From positions 1 to 64,000 of the forward strand of contig CADACE010000036.1 in NCBI GenBank assembly GCA_902786265.1: 64,000 bases of DNA, in the 5' to 3' direction. Both the position numbers and the translations under genes were made by a program. Of the stretch, positions 43,020 through 51,979 are shown one piece after another. The notes beneath the pieces were generated by a model. That model searched no databases and was not told where the DNA came from. It worked only from the letters and a program-made list of their open reading frames with translations. Position 1 is the first letter of the stretch; every line of letters starts with the position of its first letter. Source of the stretch: an uncultured Chloroflexota bacterium. GTDB lineage: Bacteria > Chloroflexota > Anaerolineae > Anaerolineales > Anaerolineaceae.

Positions 43020-44911
43020 TATACCCCCTTTTCCGGAATCGGGCAGAACCAGCGTACAGATTCCTCTGCCGGCTGAATATCATGAAATGCCTGCACAATG
43101 CCGCAGCCATAGCAGCCGGTCCGGCAGTCCGGGCGCAGGATCCCGTTCAGGCTGTTTTCATACTCTCTCCGCAATGTCTTTTTGCTGACACCCGGGTCAA
43201 TGATATCCCATGGGAATACTTCATCCGCATTTCGCTTCCGATGTACATAAAATTCCGGTGACAAATTGTTTTCTTCAAAGGCCTGCATCCAGGCATCTTT
43301 TTTATAATGGTCAGCCCATGCGTCCAGTTTTGCGCCAAGTTCCCAGGCCCGATAGATGACCTTAGCTAAACGGCGGTCACCGCGGGTGCTCCAGGCTTCA
43401 AACATTGTGGAATCCGGTTCTGACCAGCTGATTTTCACACCCGGAGTTTTGAGTGCATTTTTGAGCAGCGCCTGTTTTTCCGCGACAACTTCCGGATCAT
43501 CCAGCTGAGTCCATTGGAAAGGTGTGTGCGGTTTGGGAACAAATGTGGCCACGCCAAGATTCAGCTGGGAACGTTTGCCGACCAGCCTGCGGCCGATTTT
43601 GATCACTTTGATCGCCAGGTCCGCTATTGCCTGAACATCTTCCATCGTTTCGTTGGGCAGCCCGATCATAAAATAAAGCTTGATAGTTGTCCAGCCGCGT
43701 CCGTAGATCACTTCCGCGGTTTTGAGCAGCTGTTCTTCCGTGATGTATTTATTGATGGTTTTCTTGATTTTTTCCGAAGCAGCTTCCGGAGCAAGTGTAA
43801 ATCCTCCGGCGCGGGAACCGCGTAATTGCTCCAGAATGTCCACCGAAACCGTATCTATGCGCAATGAAGGAAGGGCGATGTTCAGTTTCCGTTTCTGGTA
43901 CAAGTCATGTAATTCTGTTACCAATTCACGGATCGGCCGATAGTCGGAAGAAGAAAGCGAAAGCAGCGCGGCTTCCTCATAACCGGTATCCTCCAGCGCT
44001 TTGGAAAGAGAATTGATAACCATATCAGCAGGCCGTTCCCGTACAGGACGGGTAATAAACCCTGCCTGGCAGAAGCGGCACCCGCGGCTGCATCCGCGCA
44101 TGATTTCGACTGCCACGCGGTTTTGTACGACATCGATCGACGGTACAATAAACCGTTCGGGCGGTTCCGGCAAAACAGGAACTATGCGTTTTTTGATCCG
44201 TGTTTTGGCTTTGGGATTGATCGTTTTTACATCTGCAACCGTCCCGTCTTCATTGTAGAATGGTTCATAAAATGACGGAATATAAACACCTTCAATTTCC
44301 GCAAGTGATTCAAGCAGTGTCAGCTTGCTTGCTTTACTGCGTTTCCAACTCTGATAACAGCGGATAATCTCCGGAAAGACCTCTTCTCCTTCACCGATCA
44401 CAAAAGCATCGATATACGGAGCCATCGGTTCCGGATTATATGCGGAATGGCCGCCTGCTATAACCAACGGGCAGGTTTCATCTCTCTCCGCGGAAAATAC
44501 AGACATTTGTGCCAGATCGAACAGGTTTAATACATTCGTATAAAGACTTTCATAGGGGATCGTGATCCCGAGAATATCCATATCCCGCAGCTGGGTTTTG
44601 CTTTCCAGTGTATAAAGCGGGATCCCGCGGGAACGCATCTCGGCTTCCATATCTTCCCAGGGCAGATAAACGCGTTCCGCCCAGACATCGGGCATTTTAT
44701 TGAGCTGGTCATAAAAAATCGCCAGACCGAGGTTCGGCACACCCAGGTCATATATATCCGGAAATGCCAGCGCTACACGTGTTTCCACCGCAGCCGGGTC
44801 TTTTACGACGGCATTATATTCCCCGCCGACATAACGTCCGGGCTTTTGTACTTTCAATAAAAAGGTATCAATTTTTTTTTCAATTTCGTTCGGCAGCATG
44901 AATCGATCCAT
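43019..44911 (-). CDS. B12-binding-domain radical SAM protein (TIGR03960 family)
   Basis: 630 residues. An N-terminal B12-binding-like region (about 50-200: VALAFPDIYDLGVPNLGLAIFYDQLNK, then GEGEEVFPEII) precedes the radical SAM core with the cluster motif EIMRGCSRGCRFCQAGFITRP near residue 275 (CxxxCxxC). The C-terminal part contains four further Cys (DCRTGCYGCGIV), a possible second cluster site. The substrate is unknown. It is coupled to DUF2344 by a one-base overlap. The ATG at 44911 is chosen; a second ATG four codons later is possible. Confidence 0.93.
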   Translation of the reverse strand: MDRFMLPNEIEKKIDTFLLKVQKPGRYVGGEYNAVVKDPAAVETRVALAFPDIYDLGVPNLGLAIFYDQLNKMPDVWAERVYLPWEDMEAEMRSRGIPLYTLESKTQLRDMDILGITIPYESLYTNVLNLFDLAQMSVFSAERDETCPLVIAGGHSAYNPEPMAPYIDAFVIGEGEEVFPEIIRCYQSWKRSKASKLTLLESLAEIEGVYIPSFYEPFYNEDGTVADVKTINPKAKTRIKKRIVPVLPEPPERFIVPSIDVVQNRVAVEIMRGCSRGCRFCQAGFITRPVRERPADMVINSLSKALEDTGYEEAALLSLSSSDYRPIRELVTELHDLYQKRKLNIALPSLRIDTVSVDILEQLRGSRAGGFTLAPEAASEKIKKTINKYITEEQLLKTAEVIYGRGWTTIKLYFMIGLPNETMEDVQAIADLAIKVIKIGRRLVGKRSQLNLGVATFVPKPHTPFQWTQLDDPEVVAEKQALLKNALKTPGVKISWSEPDSTMFEAWSTRGDRRLAKVIYRAWELGAKLDAWADHYKKDAWMQAFEENNLSPEFYVHRKRNADEVFPWDIIDPGVSKKTLRREYENSLNGILRPDCRTGCYGCGIVQAFHDIQPAEESVRWFCPIPEKGV

Positions 44912-45113
44912 TTTCCAAAGCGCTTAATTTTCCGATAATTATAAATGGTATTTTCCAAAAGCCTCAATAATCGGGATAACCATCTTTCGCCGTCTCTCAC
45001 ATGCAGATCTCAATGCAGTGGAAATAAAAAGTCCCGCAATTACTATTTCTCCGTCAAGTCTGAATTTTGCCAGCTTTAAACGCGTAAATTGCCCCTAAAT
45101 GCATTTTATTCAG

Positions 45114-45119
45114 TATAAT
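45114..45119 (+). promoter_or_regulatory. TATAAT element placed for leaderless transcription of the 45126 gene
   Basis: A consensus TATAAT ends six bases before the ATG at 45126, so the predicted transcript would start at or next to that ATG. A weak -35 (TTGCCC, 45089-45094) lies 19 bases upstream. No Shine-Dalgarno is seen before 45126 or the upstream ATG at 45099. Confidence 0.35.
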
Positions 45120-45125
45120 TTCAAT

Positions 45126-46823
45126 ATGTCAAATACATTGATCGCAGAAAATAAAAAGGTTTTGAACAGACACTCTCACCCTCAATCAAAATATCTGCCG
45201 GCAGTTATTTTATTAGCTGTTCTATGCGGGATCCCGTTTATTATTGCGGCAGTGCGGCACTCATATGTATCAGGTGATGATATCCTGACGCACATGCAGC
45301 GGGTGGAAGGGATGCTTTCCTCAATAAAAGCCGGACATATTCCCGCGAGACTGCATCTGAAAACACTTTTTGGATATGCTTACGGGATGGGCTTCTTTTA
45401 CCCGCAGCTGCTGCTGGTCATACCGCTGATCGGACGGCTGATGGGCCTGAACTTCATCCTTACGACCAACGGATTTCTGGTCCTTATCAATATACTGACA
45501 GGGATCAGTACATATTTTTGTGTGTACCGCATCACGAGATCGGGACCGGGCGCTTTATGCGCGGTAGCGGCAGCTCTTTTCGGATATTACCGGCTTGCGG
45601 ATTTAACCTACCGGGGATCGGTCGGGGAAACAGCGGTATTTATATTTACGCCGCTGCTGATCCTCGGGATCTGTGAAATATACCGTCAAAAGAAATCCGG
45701 TTTAATATGGATGGTCATCGGTCTTTCGGGAATCCTGTATTCCCACCTTTTTTCCTTTATTTTTACCGGCATAATCGTATTGATCTTTCTGCTGATAACG
45801 TCTTACAAATGGATCACGAACAAATCTGTGCGGAATCTGTTATGGATATCAGCCGGGATCTCCATGCTGCTGACAGCATCCTTTTGGCTTCCGTTTTTGG
45901 AACAGTATTTTTCCGTTGATATCCTGGCAAAGACAGGAAACGAAGCTTCGCCTTACCGTCCGGCAGTTCCGTTGGGATCGACCCTGAGGATCATCTCTTA
46001 TTGGTGGCGGAATATGCCGTCTTATTTATATGACCCGCTGCTCCTGGCTTTTCCTGTTATTTTGGCAGGGATATTTTTCGGGAGAAAAAAATACCGGATT
46101 TTGCTTATCGTCCTGGTCCTTACGGGTTCCGCTGGTTTTTACCTGTCTTCCAACCTGTTTCCCTGGGATAGAGCGGAAAGCATACACCGTATCATTCAAT
46201 TTCCCTGGCGCATGATGTTCCTGCCGTCGGCTGCTCTACCGATCGCGGCAGGTATTTCCATCAGCAGCCTGAAGAACAGAAACACGCAGAAAATTCTGGC
46301 CGCGCTTGTATCTCTTCTTTTTGTTCTCTCCGCGGTTCCTGTTTTGAAAAATGTCACAGAGAATTATATTCTCCTGAGTCCGGGGTATCGCGGTGTTCAG
46401 AACGACGTCGGCGCGGGAGACTATCTTCCAACGGGAGCGGAAATCGAATGGATCAGGAATCAGGGGAAAAATATTTCCTTTGCCCCGGAAAAAATAAACG
46501 TTGATCCGGTGCTGAACTACCATGAAAACGGACTGCATGCGGAACTTCAATATACGCTGTCTGAAGATGCTGAGGCAGAATTCCCGTTTTTATACTACAA
46601 AGGATGGTATTATCAATTGGGAAAAGAACAGGCTCGTCCGGCGGAAAAAGGTCCGCACGGATTGGTTCTTTGTGATCTGCCCTCCGCGGACGAAAATGTT
46701 GTGAAAATTTTTTATCAAAAGACACCGCTGCAATGGCTTGCGGATTTCCTGAGCTGTGCCGGCCTGGCTGTATTTTTAGGTGTGATCATACATGAAAGAA
46801 AAAATAAGCATCAAAACATCTGA
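45126..46823 (+). CDS. Polytopic membrane protein related to the 6-pyruvoyl-tetrahydropterin-synthase-associated (YfhO-like) family
   Basis: 565 residues from the ATG at 45126 (an in-frame ATG at 45099 would put the promoter inside the gene). About eleven membrane helices. The first outer loop has VSGDDILTHMQRVEGM and ARLHLKTLFGYAYGMGFFYPQ, a pattern seen in large membrane proteins annotated PTPS-related, thought to be GT-C-like transferases or lipid-linked glycan proteins. The final 120 residues form an outer beta-like domain before a last helix. It overlaps the next gene by 32 bases. The exact role is unknown. Confidence 0.7.
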   Translation: MSNTLIAENKKVLNRHSHPQSKYLPAVILLAVLCGIPFIIAAVRHSYVSGDDILTHMQRVEGMLSSIKAGHIPARLHLKTLFGYAYGMGFFYPQLLLVIPLIGRLMGLNFILTTNGFLVLINILTGISTYFCVYRITRSGPGALCAVAAALFGYYRLADLTYRGSVGETAVFIFTPLLILGICEIYRQKKSGLIWMVIGLSGILYSHLFSFIFTGIIVLIFLLITSYKWITNKSVRNLLWISAGISMLLTASFWLPFLEQYFSVDILAKTGNEASPYRPAVPLGSTLRIISYWWRNMPSYLYDPLLLAFPVILAGIFFGRKKYRILLIVLVLTGSAGFYLSSNLFPWDRAESIHRIIQFPWRMMFLPSAALPIAAGISISSLKNRNTQKILAALVSLLFVLSAVPVLKNVTENYILLSPGYRGVQNDVGAGDYLPTGAEIEWIRNQGKNISFAPEKINVDPVLNYHENGLHAELQYTLSEDAEAEFPFLYYKGWYYQLGKEQARPAEKGPHGLVLCDLPSADENVVKIFYQKTPLQWLADFLSCAGLAVFLGVIIHERKNKHQNI

Positions 46824-48813
46824 GAGACTTTTTTACCTGATCCTTCTGATCCTGTGCGTCTTACCGGAAATAATTTATATCGGGGGACTTGGCTTTTACT
46901 GGGATGACTGGAGCCAGCTGTTTCTTCACACGAAATTCGGTGACGCGGCTTTTCCTGATTATTACGCGTACAACCGGCCGCTTTCCGCCTGGACAGATAT
47001 GCTGTTTTTCCCGGTCTGCGGCAGTTCACCGCTAAAATGGCATCTGTTATTATTGCTGCTGAAGTATATCCTGTGCGTACTGTTCTATAAAATTTCAAAC
47101 CTGGTTATTCCTCATCAGAAGAAATTATCGGAAACAGCATCCCTGTTATTTGCCGTGTGTCCTTTGTTTTCCCAATCGTATATATCAATTGCCTATACGC
47201 AGCACTTTACCGATTTTATCCTGTTTGCTTTATCGGTACTGTTGTTATTACGATCCGTTTCGGAACCGCGTAAATCTCTGAAAACGACCTGTTTTCTCTT
47301 GTCAGTTATCTGTACAATATTGCATCTGACCGTAACAGAATATTTCGCGTTTCTTGAATTGATCAAAATTCCTTTACTCTGGTCTGTCGTCAGAAAAGAG
47401 AAAAACAGCGTAAGTTGTCTAAACAGCATCACGAAATATTACGCTCCGCATTTCGTGATATTCATTCTATATTGTCTATACAGGTTGAACATCACGAAAT
47501 TCTTCCCGTTTGCGGGAACAGAAACACCGGACCTGCTTTACCTGTTTATGAAATCACCGGCTGCCGGTATCCGCTCATTTCTGAAAAACTTGTCTGTGGA
47601 TATGCTGTATCCCTTCACGCATTTTCTTTCAGGGCTGTTTGCATTCAATATCCAAAGCATCCTGACTGCGACAGAATTATTGATGATCACCATATCGCTC
47701 ATAACAGCCTGCTTCGTTTTTTTCTTCCTGACAAAGATCCGTATAGAACAGCAGGATCTGATACGGTCAGATAAAGATAAGGTTTTAGAAAATGGTAGTC
47801 CGGTTCCCGCTTCCGGGCGAAAGCCGGAAATTCTATTTATCCTGATCTGTTTTGCCGGTATTTTTCTCGGAGTCCTTCCCTTTCTCATAATGAATGAAAA
47901 CGCGCTGAATACTGACGATCCGGCACATGCGGACCGGACTTTTCTCGCCGCGCTGCCGTTTGTCTGTATAGTTTTTTCATTGCTGCTCAAAAAATTCTTT
48001 CCCAATCGAAAACTGTATGCCGCGGCTGCCGGGCTGACGGTGTTTCTGTTCTGCCATGGCCAGATGAACGCTTATCTCAAGGCAAAACAATTCACCGATG
48101 AACAAAACTCTTTCTATCAACAGCTCAGTATCCGTATTCCGGGAATCATGGACGGTACCGCGATCGTTGATGATACGATCATTTTCCCGGACCAGGGGAA
48201 TTTCGCGACAGCCTCAGCGTTGAATGTGTTGTATCCCAACCCGATCCGTGAAAACGGAGATGTTCCGGTCTGGGTGTTTTCCTATCCCGAGCGGCTGCGG
48301 GAAAATCATGGTTTGTTCAATGTGAAAAACCGGATCTACCATTTTAAACAGCCTGCAGCTGATTATATTTATATTGATCATGACAATCGTTACGCCAACT
48401 GCGTCTGGGTATTTACTCCGGAAGATACCGACAATCCCCATATCAGTGATTTACAGCGCGGCTGGATCGAAGGCACATCGATTGACCGCATCGAGCCCGG
48501 TAAATCATTCACACCTGATGATAAAATTTTTGGCCATTCCGAAAATAATTGGTGCAATTATTATCAGCAAGCCTCTCTGCTGCTGCAAAAGGAAGAATGG
48601 GATAAGTTATCTGAATTGACAGATACTGTTTTGAAAGAAGGCTTTTCTCCTTCTGACAACCGATCAAATTCTCCTTTCGAATGGTGGCCGTTCATAGCCG
48701 GGCTTCTGCATAATGGAAAACAGGAAGAGGCAAAATCTTTAGCGGATGAGGCCGTGATGACGGATAATGCTTACGGAAGCTTTTTCGCGGAAAGATTTTC
48801 ATCATTTCATTAA
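46792..48813 (+). CDS. Polytopic membrane protein, GT-C-like, with long extracytoplasmic C-terminus
   Basis: 673 residues. About ten membrane helices fill residues 10-440; the remaining 230 residues are soluble and outside. The first outer loop contains GFYWDDWSQLFLH, an acidic pair where GT-C enzymes such as Pmt/ArnT carry the catalytic Asp. This supports, but does not prove, glycosyl transfer from a polyprenyl-phosphate sugar. The long overlap with the upstream membrane protein (32 bases) and similar topology suggest the two act on the same substrate. The soluble tail has no recognised fold. Confidence 0.7.
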   Translation: MKEKISIKTSERLFYLILLILCVLPEIIYIGGLGFYWDDWSQLFLHTKFGDAAFPDYYAYNRPLSAWTDMLFFPVCGSSPLKWHLLLLLLKYILCVLFYKISNLVIPHQKKLSETASLLFAVCPLFSQSYISIAYTQHFTDFILFALSVLLLLRSVSEPRKSLKTTCFLLSVICTILHLTVTEYFAFLELIKIPLLWSVVRKEKNSVSCLNSITKYYAPHFVIFILYCLYRLNITKFFPFAGTETPDLLYLFMKSPAAGIRSFLKNLSVDMLYPFTHFLSGLFAFNIQSILTATELLMITISLITACFVFFFLTKIRIEQQDLIRSDKDKVLENGSPVPASGRKPEILFILICFAGIFLGVLPFLIMNENALNTDDPAHADRTFLAALPFVCIVFSLLLKKFFPNRKLYAAAAGLTVFLFCHGQMNAYLKAKQFTDEQNSFYQQLSIRIPGIMDGTAIVDDTIIFPDQGNFATASALNVLYPNPIRENGDVPVWVFSYPERLRENHGLFNVKNRIYHFKQPAADYIYIDHDNRYANCVWVFTPEDTDNPHISDLQRGWIEGTSIDRIEPGKSFTPDDKIFGHSENNWCNYYQQASLLLQKEEWDKLSELTDTVLKEGFSPSDNRSNSPFEWWPFIAGLLHNGKQEEAKSLADEAVMTDNAYGSFFAERFSSFH

Positions 48814-48891
48814 TATTTTTCTCAAGAATAATTTGTTCAATTGAGTCTGGGCAGCCATCCTGATTCAAAATAATCAATTTGTAATCATCCC

Positions 48892-48920
48892 TTGACTTAT
48901 TTAGAATACCGTGCTATTAT
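48892..48920 (+). promoter_or_regulatory. Consensus-like sigma-70 promoter upstream of the frameshifted zinc-ribbon gene
   Basis: TTGACT (48892-48897), a 17-base spacer and TATTAT (48915-48920). This is the best -35/-10 pair seen in the window and lies 47 bases before the ATG at 48968. Confidence 0.65.
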
Positions 48921-48967
48921 ACCTATATTAGAATTTATTAGTTTTCAGAAAGTTTGTTAGAACGGTT

Positions 48968-50079
48968 ATGGAAAGTATTGCACTGAAGAAGAATTACATG
49001 GAACAGGAAAGTGAAGAATTACTCAGCCGGATGGAATCGGATGAGAAGTTAGACGCGTCCCCGGATGCGGATCCCCGATTGGTTCTTCCGGACAGCAGTG
49101 CAGAAAATGCGACGAATATGGTTTCCCGTTCGAAGCGGAAGGAATTTATAACAGCGCACCGCTGGAATTTGAGGAAGTAACCCGGGCGCTGTGGGTCGTT
49201 ATCAGCAGTACTCATTACGCGGCTGTACGTTATAACCGCCTATCCCCTCACTATGTCACGCTGATGGGATATCTTGAAAAAGATATCAAACAGTTGGGCA
49301 GCTATTGTCTTACCAAAACGGTACTTGAACAAAGCGGTGAGAATTTCCCGGATCTGGAAGGGATCGAACTGAAAGAACTTTATAAGATGGTCTCAGTCCA
49401 TTTCCGCAAATGCTGCATGGCTTACAATGATCTGCGGAAAATCGGTCAGGGAATGGATATGAATCTCGTCAGCTGGATCTTCCGATGGGCTGTGCTTGCT
49501 GATCGTCTGCGGGCCACGCAGGAAAAAATCGACAAAATCAAGACCGGAAAGCTCAATATCGATACGCTTTTGGACCGCGCAAATGTATATAAAGGTGAAC
49601 CGCGCATGCAGCGTGAGGACAGCGGTCAAAAGGTCAGTCCGCGAATGAGGGCATCAGCTCTTCCGATAATAAAATCCTACGCGAAAGAAGTCAAAAGACA
49701 AAAAGAGGCTGAGGAGAAACAGGAGCGTGCGGTCCGGCGGGAAGCCGAACGGGCGGCGAAGCGGCTCGAAAAGAGTGGGATCATCACTCCCGGTACGTAC
49801 AGACCTTCCGTTTACCACGCAGCGCCTGAGCCTAAGATTCCTGATATCGGGATGAACACGAATGAACTGAGAAGGCTGCTGATGGATGAGGCAAAAAGCC
49901 GGGGAGATATGGCGGAAGCCGGTATGATCGCCCGGGAAAACGGGGAGCAGCTTCTCGAAAGATTCAGAAGATTCCAGCAGCCCGTGAAGGCTTCTGCTCC
50001 TCCCATGAAGGCACCGCGTTCCGGCCCCTCAGATGAGACCCGGAAGAAATTGCGGGAAAAGAGGAAGAAGAGAAAGTAG
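48968..50079 (+). pseudogene. Frameshifted zinc-ribbon/coiled-coil gene (single-base deletion)
   Basis: The ATG at 48968 opens a frame reading MESIALKK..EELLSRMESDEKLDA and ends early at 49180. From about 49045 another frame is open all the way to 50079 and reads PGCGSPIG, QQCRKCDEYGFPFE and LWVVISSTHYAAVRYN, then the helical part. Adding one G between 49058 and 49059 joins both frames and yields DACPGCGSPIG..CRKC, a complete four-Cys zinc ribbon, in a 370-residue protein. So the locus is probably one gene with a one-base deletion, a sequencing error, or (less likely) programmed frameshifting. The family is not recognised. Confidence 0.6.
49264..50079 (+). CDS. Intact 3' portion of the frameshifted gene: basic, helical protein of unknown function
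   Basis: If translated alone from the first ATG after the frameshift this gives 271 residues. The first 110 look globular and helical (GYLEKDIKQLGSYCLTKTVL, MDMNLVSWIFRWAVLADRLR). Residues about 130-185 are a charged coiled coil (KEVKRQKEAEEKQERAVRR), and the end is a strongly basic KKLREKRKKRK tail, suggesting nucleic-acid or ribosome contact. No family is recognised. No ribosome binding site precedes 49264, so independent translation is doubtful; the open frame upstream argues it belongs to the longer gene. Confidence 0.55.
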   Translation: MGYLEKDIKQLGSYCLTKTVLEQSGENFPDLEGIELKELYKMVSVHFRKCCMAYNDLRKIGQGMDMNLVSWIFRWAVLADRLRATQEKIDKIKTGKLNIDTLLDRANVYKGEPRMQREDSGQKVSPRMRASALPIIKSYAKEVKRQKEAEEKQERAVRREAERAAKRLEKSGIITPGTYRPSVYHAAPEPKIPDIGMNTNELRRLLMDEAKSRGDMAEAGMIARENGEQLLERFRRFQQPVKASAPPMKAPRSGPSDETRKKLREKRKKRK

Positions 50080-50160
50080 GAATCAGGTTATAGGGATTAG
50101 GAAATAGCTAATAGGAAATAGTGAAAAATAAGCCGTAATCGTAGGATTTCGGCTGTTTTC
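50076..50160 (+). repeat. Degenerate short repeats ending in a small hairpin (copy B)
   Basis: After the stop codon a tract of TAGGAATCAGG/TATAGGGATTAGGAAATAG-like words leads into stem AGCCG (50131-50135) and CGGCT (50150-50154). AGGATTTCGGCTGT at 50143-50156 is identical to 285-298 in copy A, and the layout is the same: unusual gene, degenerate TAGG repeats, hairpin. Confidence 0.55.
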
Positions 50161-50236
50161 GGTTAAGAATTATTACAGATACATTCTCAGAATAATAAAA
50201 AAATATTGTTTTTTTGGTTCCGGATTTATATCTATC

Positions 50237-50260
50237 CGAGGCTCTTCGACAAAAGCCTCG
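50237..50260 (-). terminator. Possible terminator hairpin after the SRAP gene
   Basis: Stem CGAGGCT (50237-50243) with AGCCTCG (50254-50260), 10-base loop. There is no T-tract, so termination is uncertain. The gap 50161-50293 otherwise shows nothing clear. Confidence 0.35.
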
Positions 50261-50293
50261 TGTTCTCCGGTAAGAACAGATAACTGAAATTTA

Positions 50294-50917
50294 TTAAAAC
50301 AGGGTACGCTGGGGATCCAGGCATTCAATATCGAAATAATCGGAATCGACAGGGGAAAGCAATTGATCCAGTTCGTCCAAAGGCCGGTCTTCCATCCACT
50401 GCCAGCAGTTGTACCGGTCAAGGACGACCGGCATGCGGTCATGATAGGATTCAAGGCCATCTCCGGCAGGGCAGGTGATGACGGCTGCTGAATACACTTC
50501 ATTACCGGATGTGTCGACCCAATATTCCCAAATGCCGGCAAGCATGAAAACCTTTGTGTTTTTCAGCGAAAATTTATACGGGATCTTGCGGTCATTCGCG
50601 CTGCGCCATTCGTAATAAGCTGTTGCCGGGATCAGGCAGCGCCTCCGCTGGTAAGCCATTTTGAAGGAGGCTTTTGTGCGCAGTGTTTCGCAGCGCGCGT
50701 TAAATGTATGACGGGCAATGGATATATCTTTTGCCCAGGACGGGATCAACCCCCAATAGAGAATTTCCACTACTCTTTCAGCGGAATTGACGATCGCGGG
50801 TATCCCCTGTCCCGGGTAATAATGATCTTTTGGGGAGAGCGCCGGCGGTACAAAATCCAAATCGAACGCAGCCTGCAGTTCGTTTGGCTTGACCATCAGC
50901 GCAAAACTCCCGCACAT
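50294..50917 (-). CDS. SRAP/YedK (HMCES) family abasic-site crosslinking protein
   Basis: 207 residues from the ATG at 50917 (AAGGAATAA upstream); the frame opens two codons earlier with TTG. The start MCGSFAL exposes Cys2, which in the family attacks abasic sites in single-stranded DNA to form a thiazolidine crosslink. The other active-site residues are visible: Asn in FNARCETL, Glu in ATAYYEW and His in SYHDRMPVVLD. It shields abasic sites from strand breakage. It lies six bases downstream of deoC, whose stop overlaps its ribosome binding site, so the two are co-translated. Confidence 0.93.
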   Translation of the reverse strand: MCGSFALMVKPNELQAAFDLDFVPPALSPKDHYYPGQGIPAIVNSAERVVEILYWGLIPSWAKDISIARHTFNARCETLRTKASFKMAYQRRRCLIPATAYYEWRSANDRKIPYKFSLKNTKVFMLAGIWEYWVDTSGNEVYSAAVITCPAGDGLESYHDRMPVVLDRYNCWQWMEDRPLDELDQLLSPVDSDYFDIECLDPQRTLF

Positions 50918-50923
50918 ATTCAA

Positions 50924-51829
50924 TTATTCCTTACAAATCTGCACGCCGGCACTGGCACCGAGGCGATCGGCACCCGCATCGAGCATGGCTTCCGCGGTTT
51001 CTTTGTCACGGATACCGCCGGCAGCTTTGACGCCCATTTCTTCACCGACGACCTTGCGCATCAGGGCGACATCTTCGACGGTCGCTCCGCCGGTGGAGAA
51101 TCCTGTAGAGGTTTTCACATAATCCGCGCCGGCATTCTTGGCGAGCAGACAGGCAATCACCTTTTCTTCTTTGGTCAGCAGGCAGGCTTCAATGATGACC
51201 TTCAGAAGCGCGCCATGTTCATGGACCGCGTCGCATACTACCTGGATATCTTTGGCGACCATGCGGTAATCTCCGGATTTGAGTGCCCCGATGTTGATGA
51301 CCATGTCGATTTCCGTCGCGCCGTTTTCAATGGCTGCTTCGGCTTCAAAAGCCTTTGCTTCCGGGATCATCGCCCCGAGAGGGAACCCGACAACGGTACA
51401 GACAGCGACACCGGAACCGCGGAGCAATTCGGAGCACAGGCGGACCCAGCAGGAATTTACGCAGACAGAGGCGAATTTATACTCCCGTGCTTCCTGGCAG
51501 AGTTTTGTGATCTGTTCCACGGTAGCATCAGCCTTCAGAAGGGTATGGTCAATGAAACTGTTGAGCGGACATTCGATATCCTCGTCGATATTTTCAATAT
51601 CTTCCTCAGAGGTTACGGATACATCGATGACGTTGCCTTCCGAGTCAAAGGTTGTCGCAACCTGAAGCCCTTCAGCGCTGTCAACGACAACATCCATATC
51701 GTCATCATCGTCATCAAACAAATCTTCATCGTCCCATTCTTCGTCGTCCCAATCTTCTTCATTCCAATCTTCAGAATCGTCCTGATCCCAATCCATGTGT
51801 TTGTTTAATTCAATATCGTCTTTCTTCAT
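50924..51829 (-). CDS. deoC: Deoxyribose-phosphate aldolase with acidic, Trp-rich N-terminal extension
   Basis: 301 residues from the ATG at 51829 (GGAGGTCATT upstream). Residues about 88-301 are a complete DeoC TIM barrel (FIDHTLLKADATVEQI, VCVNSCWV, GFPLGA, EIDMVINIGALKSGDY, Schiff-base Lys in YVKTSTGFSTGGAT), which splits deoxyribose-5-phosphate into glyceraldehyde-3-P and acetaldehyde. The first 87 residues are added: DWDQDDSEDWNEEDWDDEEW, then a DDDDDD run and an SAEGLQVATTF beta-like part. Typical DeoC is about 215-260 residues. The role of the acidic tail is unknown. It is coupled to the SRAP gene. Confidence 0.93.
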   Translation of the reverse strand: MKKDDIELNKHMDWDQDDSEDWNEEDWDDEEWDDEDLFDDDDDDMDVVVDSAEGLQVATTFDSEGNVIDVSVTSEEDIENIDEDIECPLNSFIDHTLLKADATVEQITKLCQEAREYKFASVCVNSCWVRLCSELLRGSGVAVCTVVGFPLGAMIPEAKAFEAEAAIENGATEIDMVINIGALKSGDYRMVAKDIQVVCDAVHEHGALLKVIIEACLLTKEEKVIACLLAKNAGADYVKTSTGFSTGGATVEDVALMRKVVGEEMGVKAAGGIRDKETAEAMLDAGADRLGASAGVQICKE

Positions 51830-51979
51830 AATGACCTCCATTTGATAAATAAATTATAGCACGTAAATTATCATTTATGTAGTCCGGCATAAAAACCCTT
51901 AGCAATTATTGAAAACTCTCATTTTTCCTCAGCGGAAGGAAATGCGGGTTATAATACATTAATCGAAACAGAGGAAATT

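Noticed and set aside
50708..51808. A 366-codon open frame on the + strand
   Set aside because: Antisense to the SRAP and deoC genes, both with clear catalytic motifs; low-complexity reading has no ribosome binding site.
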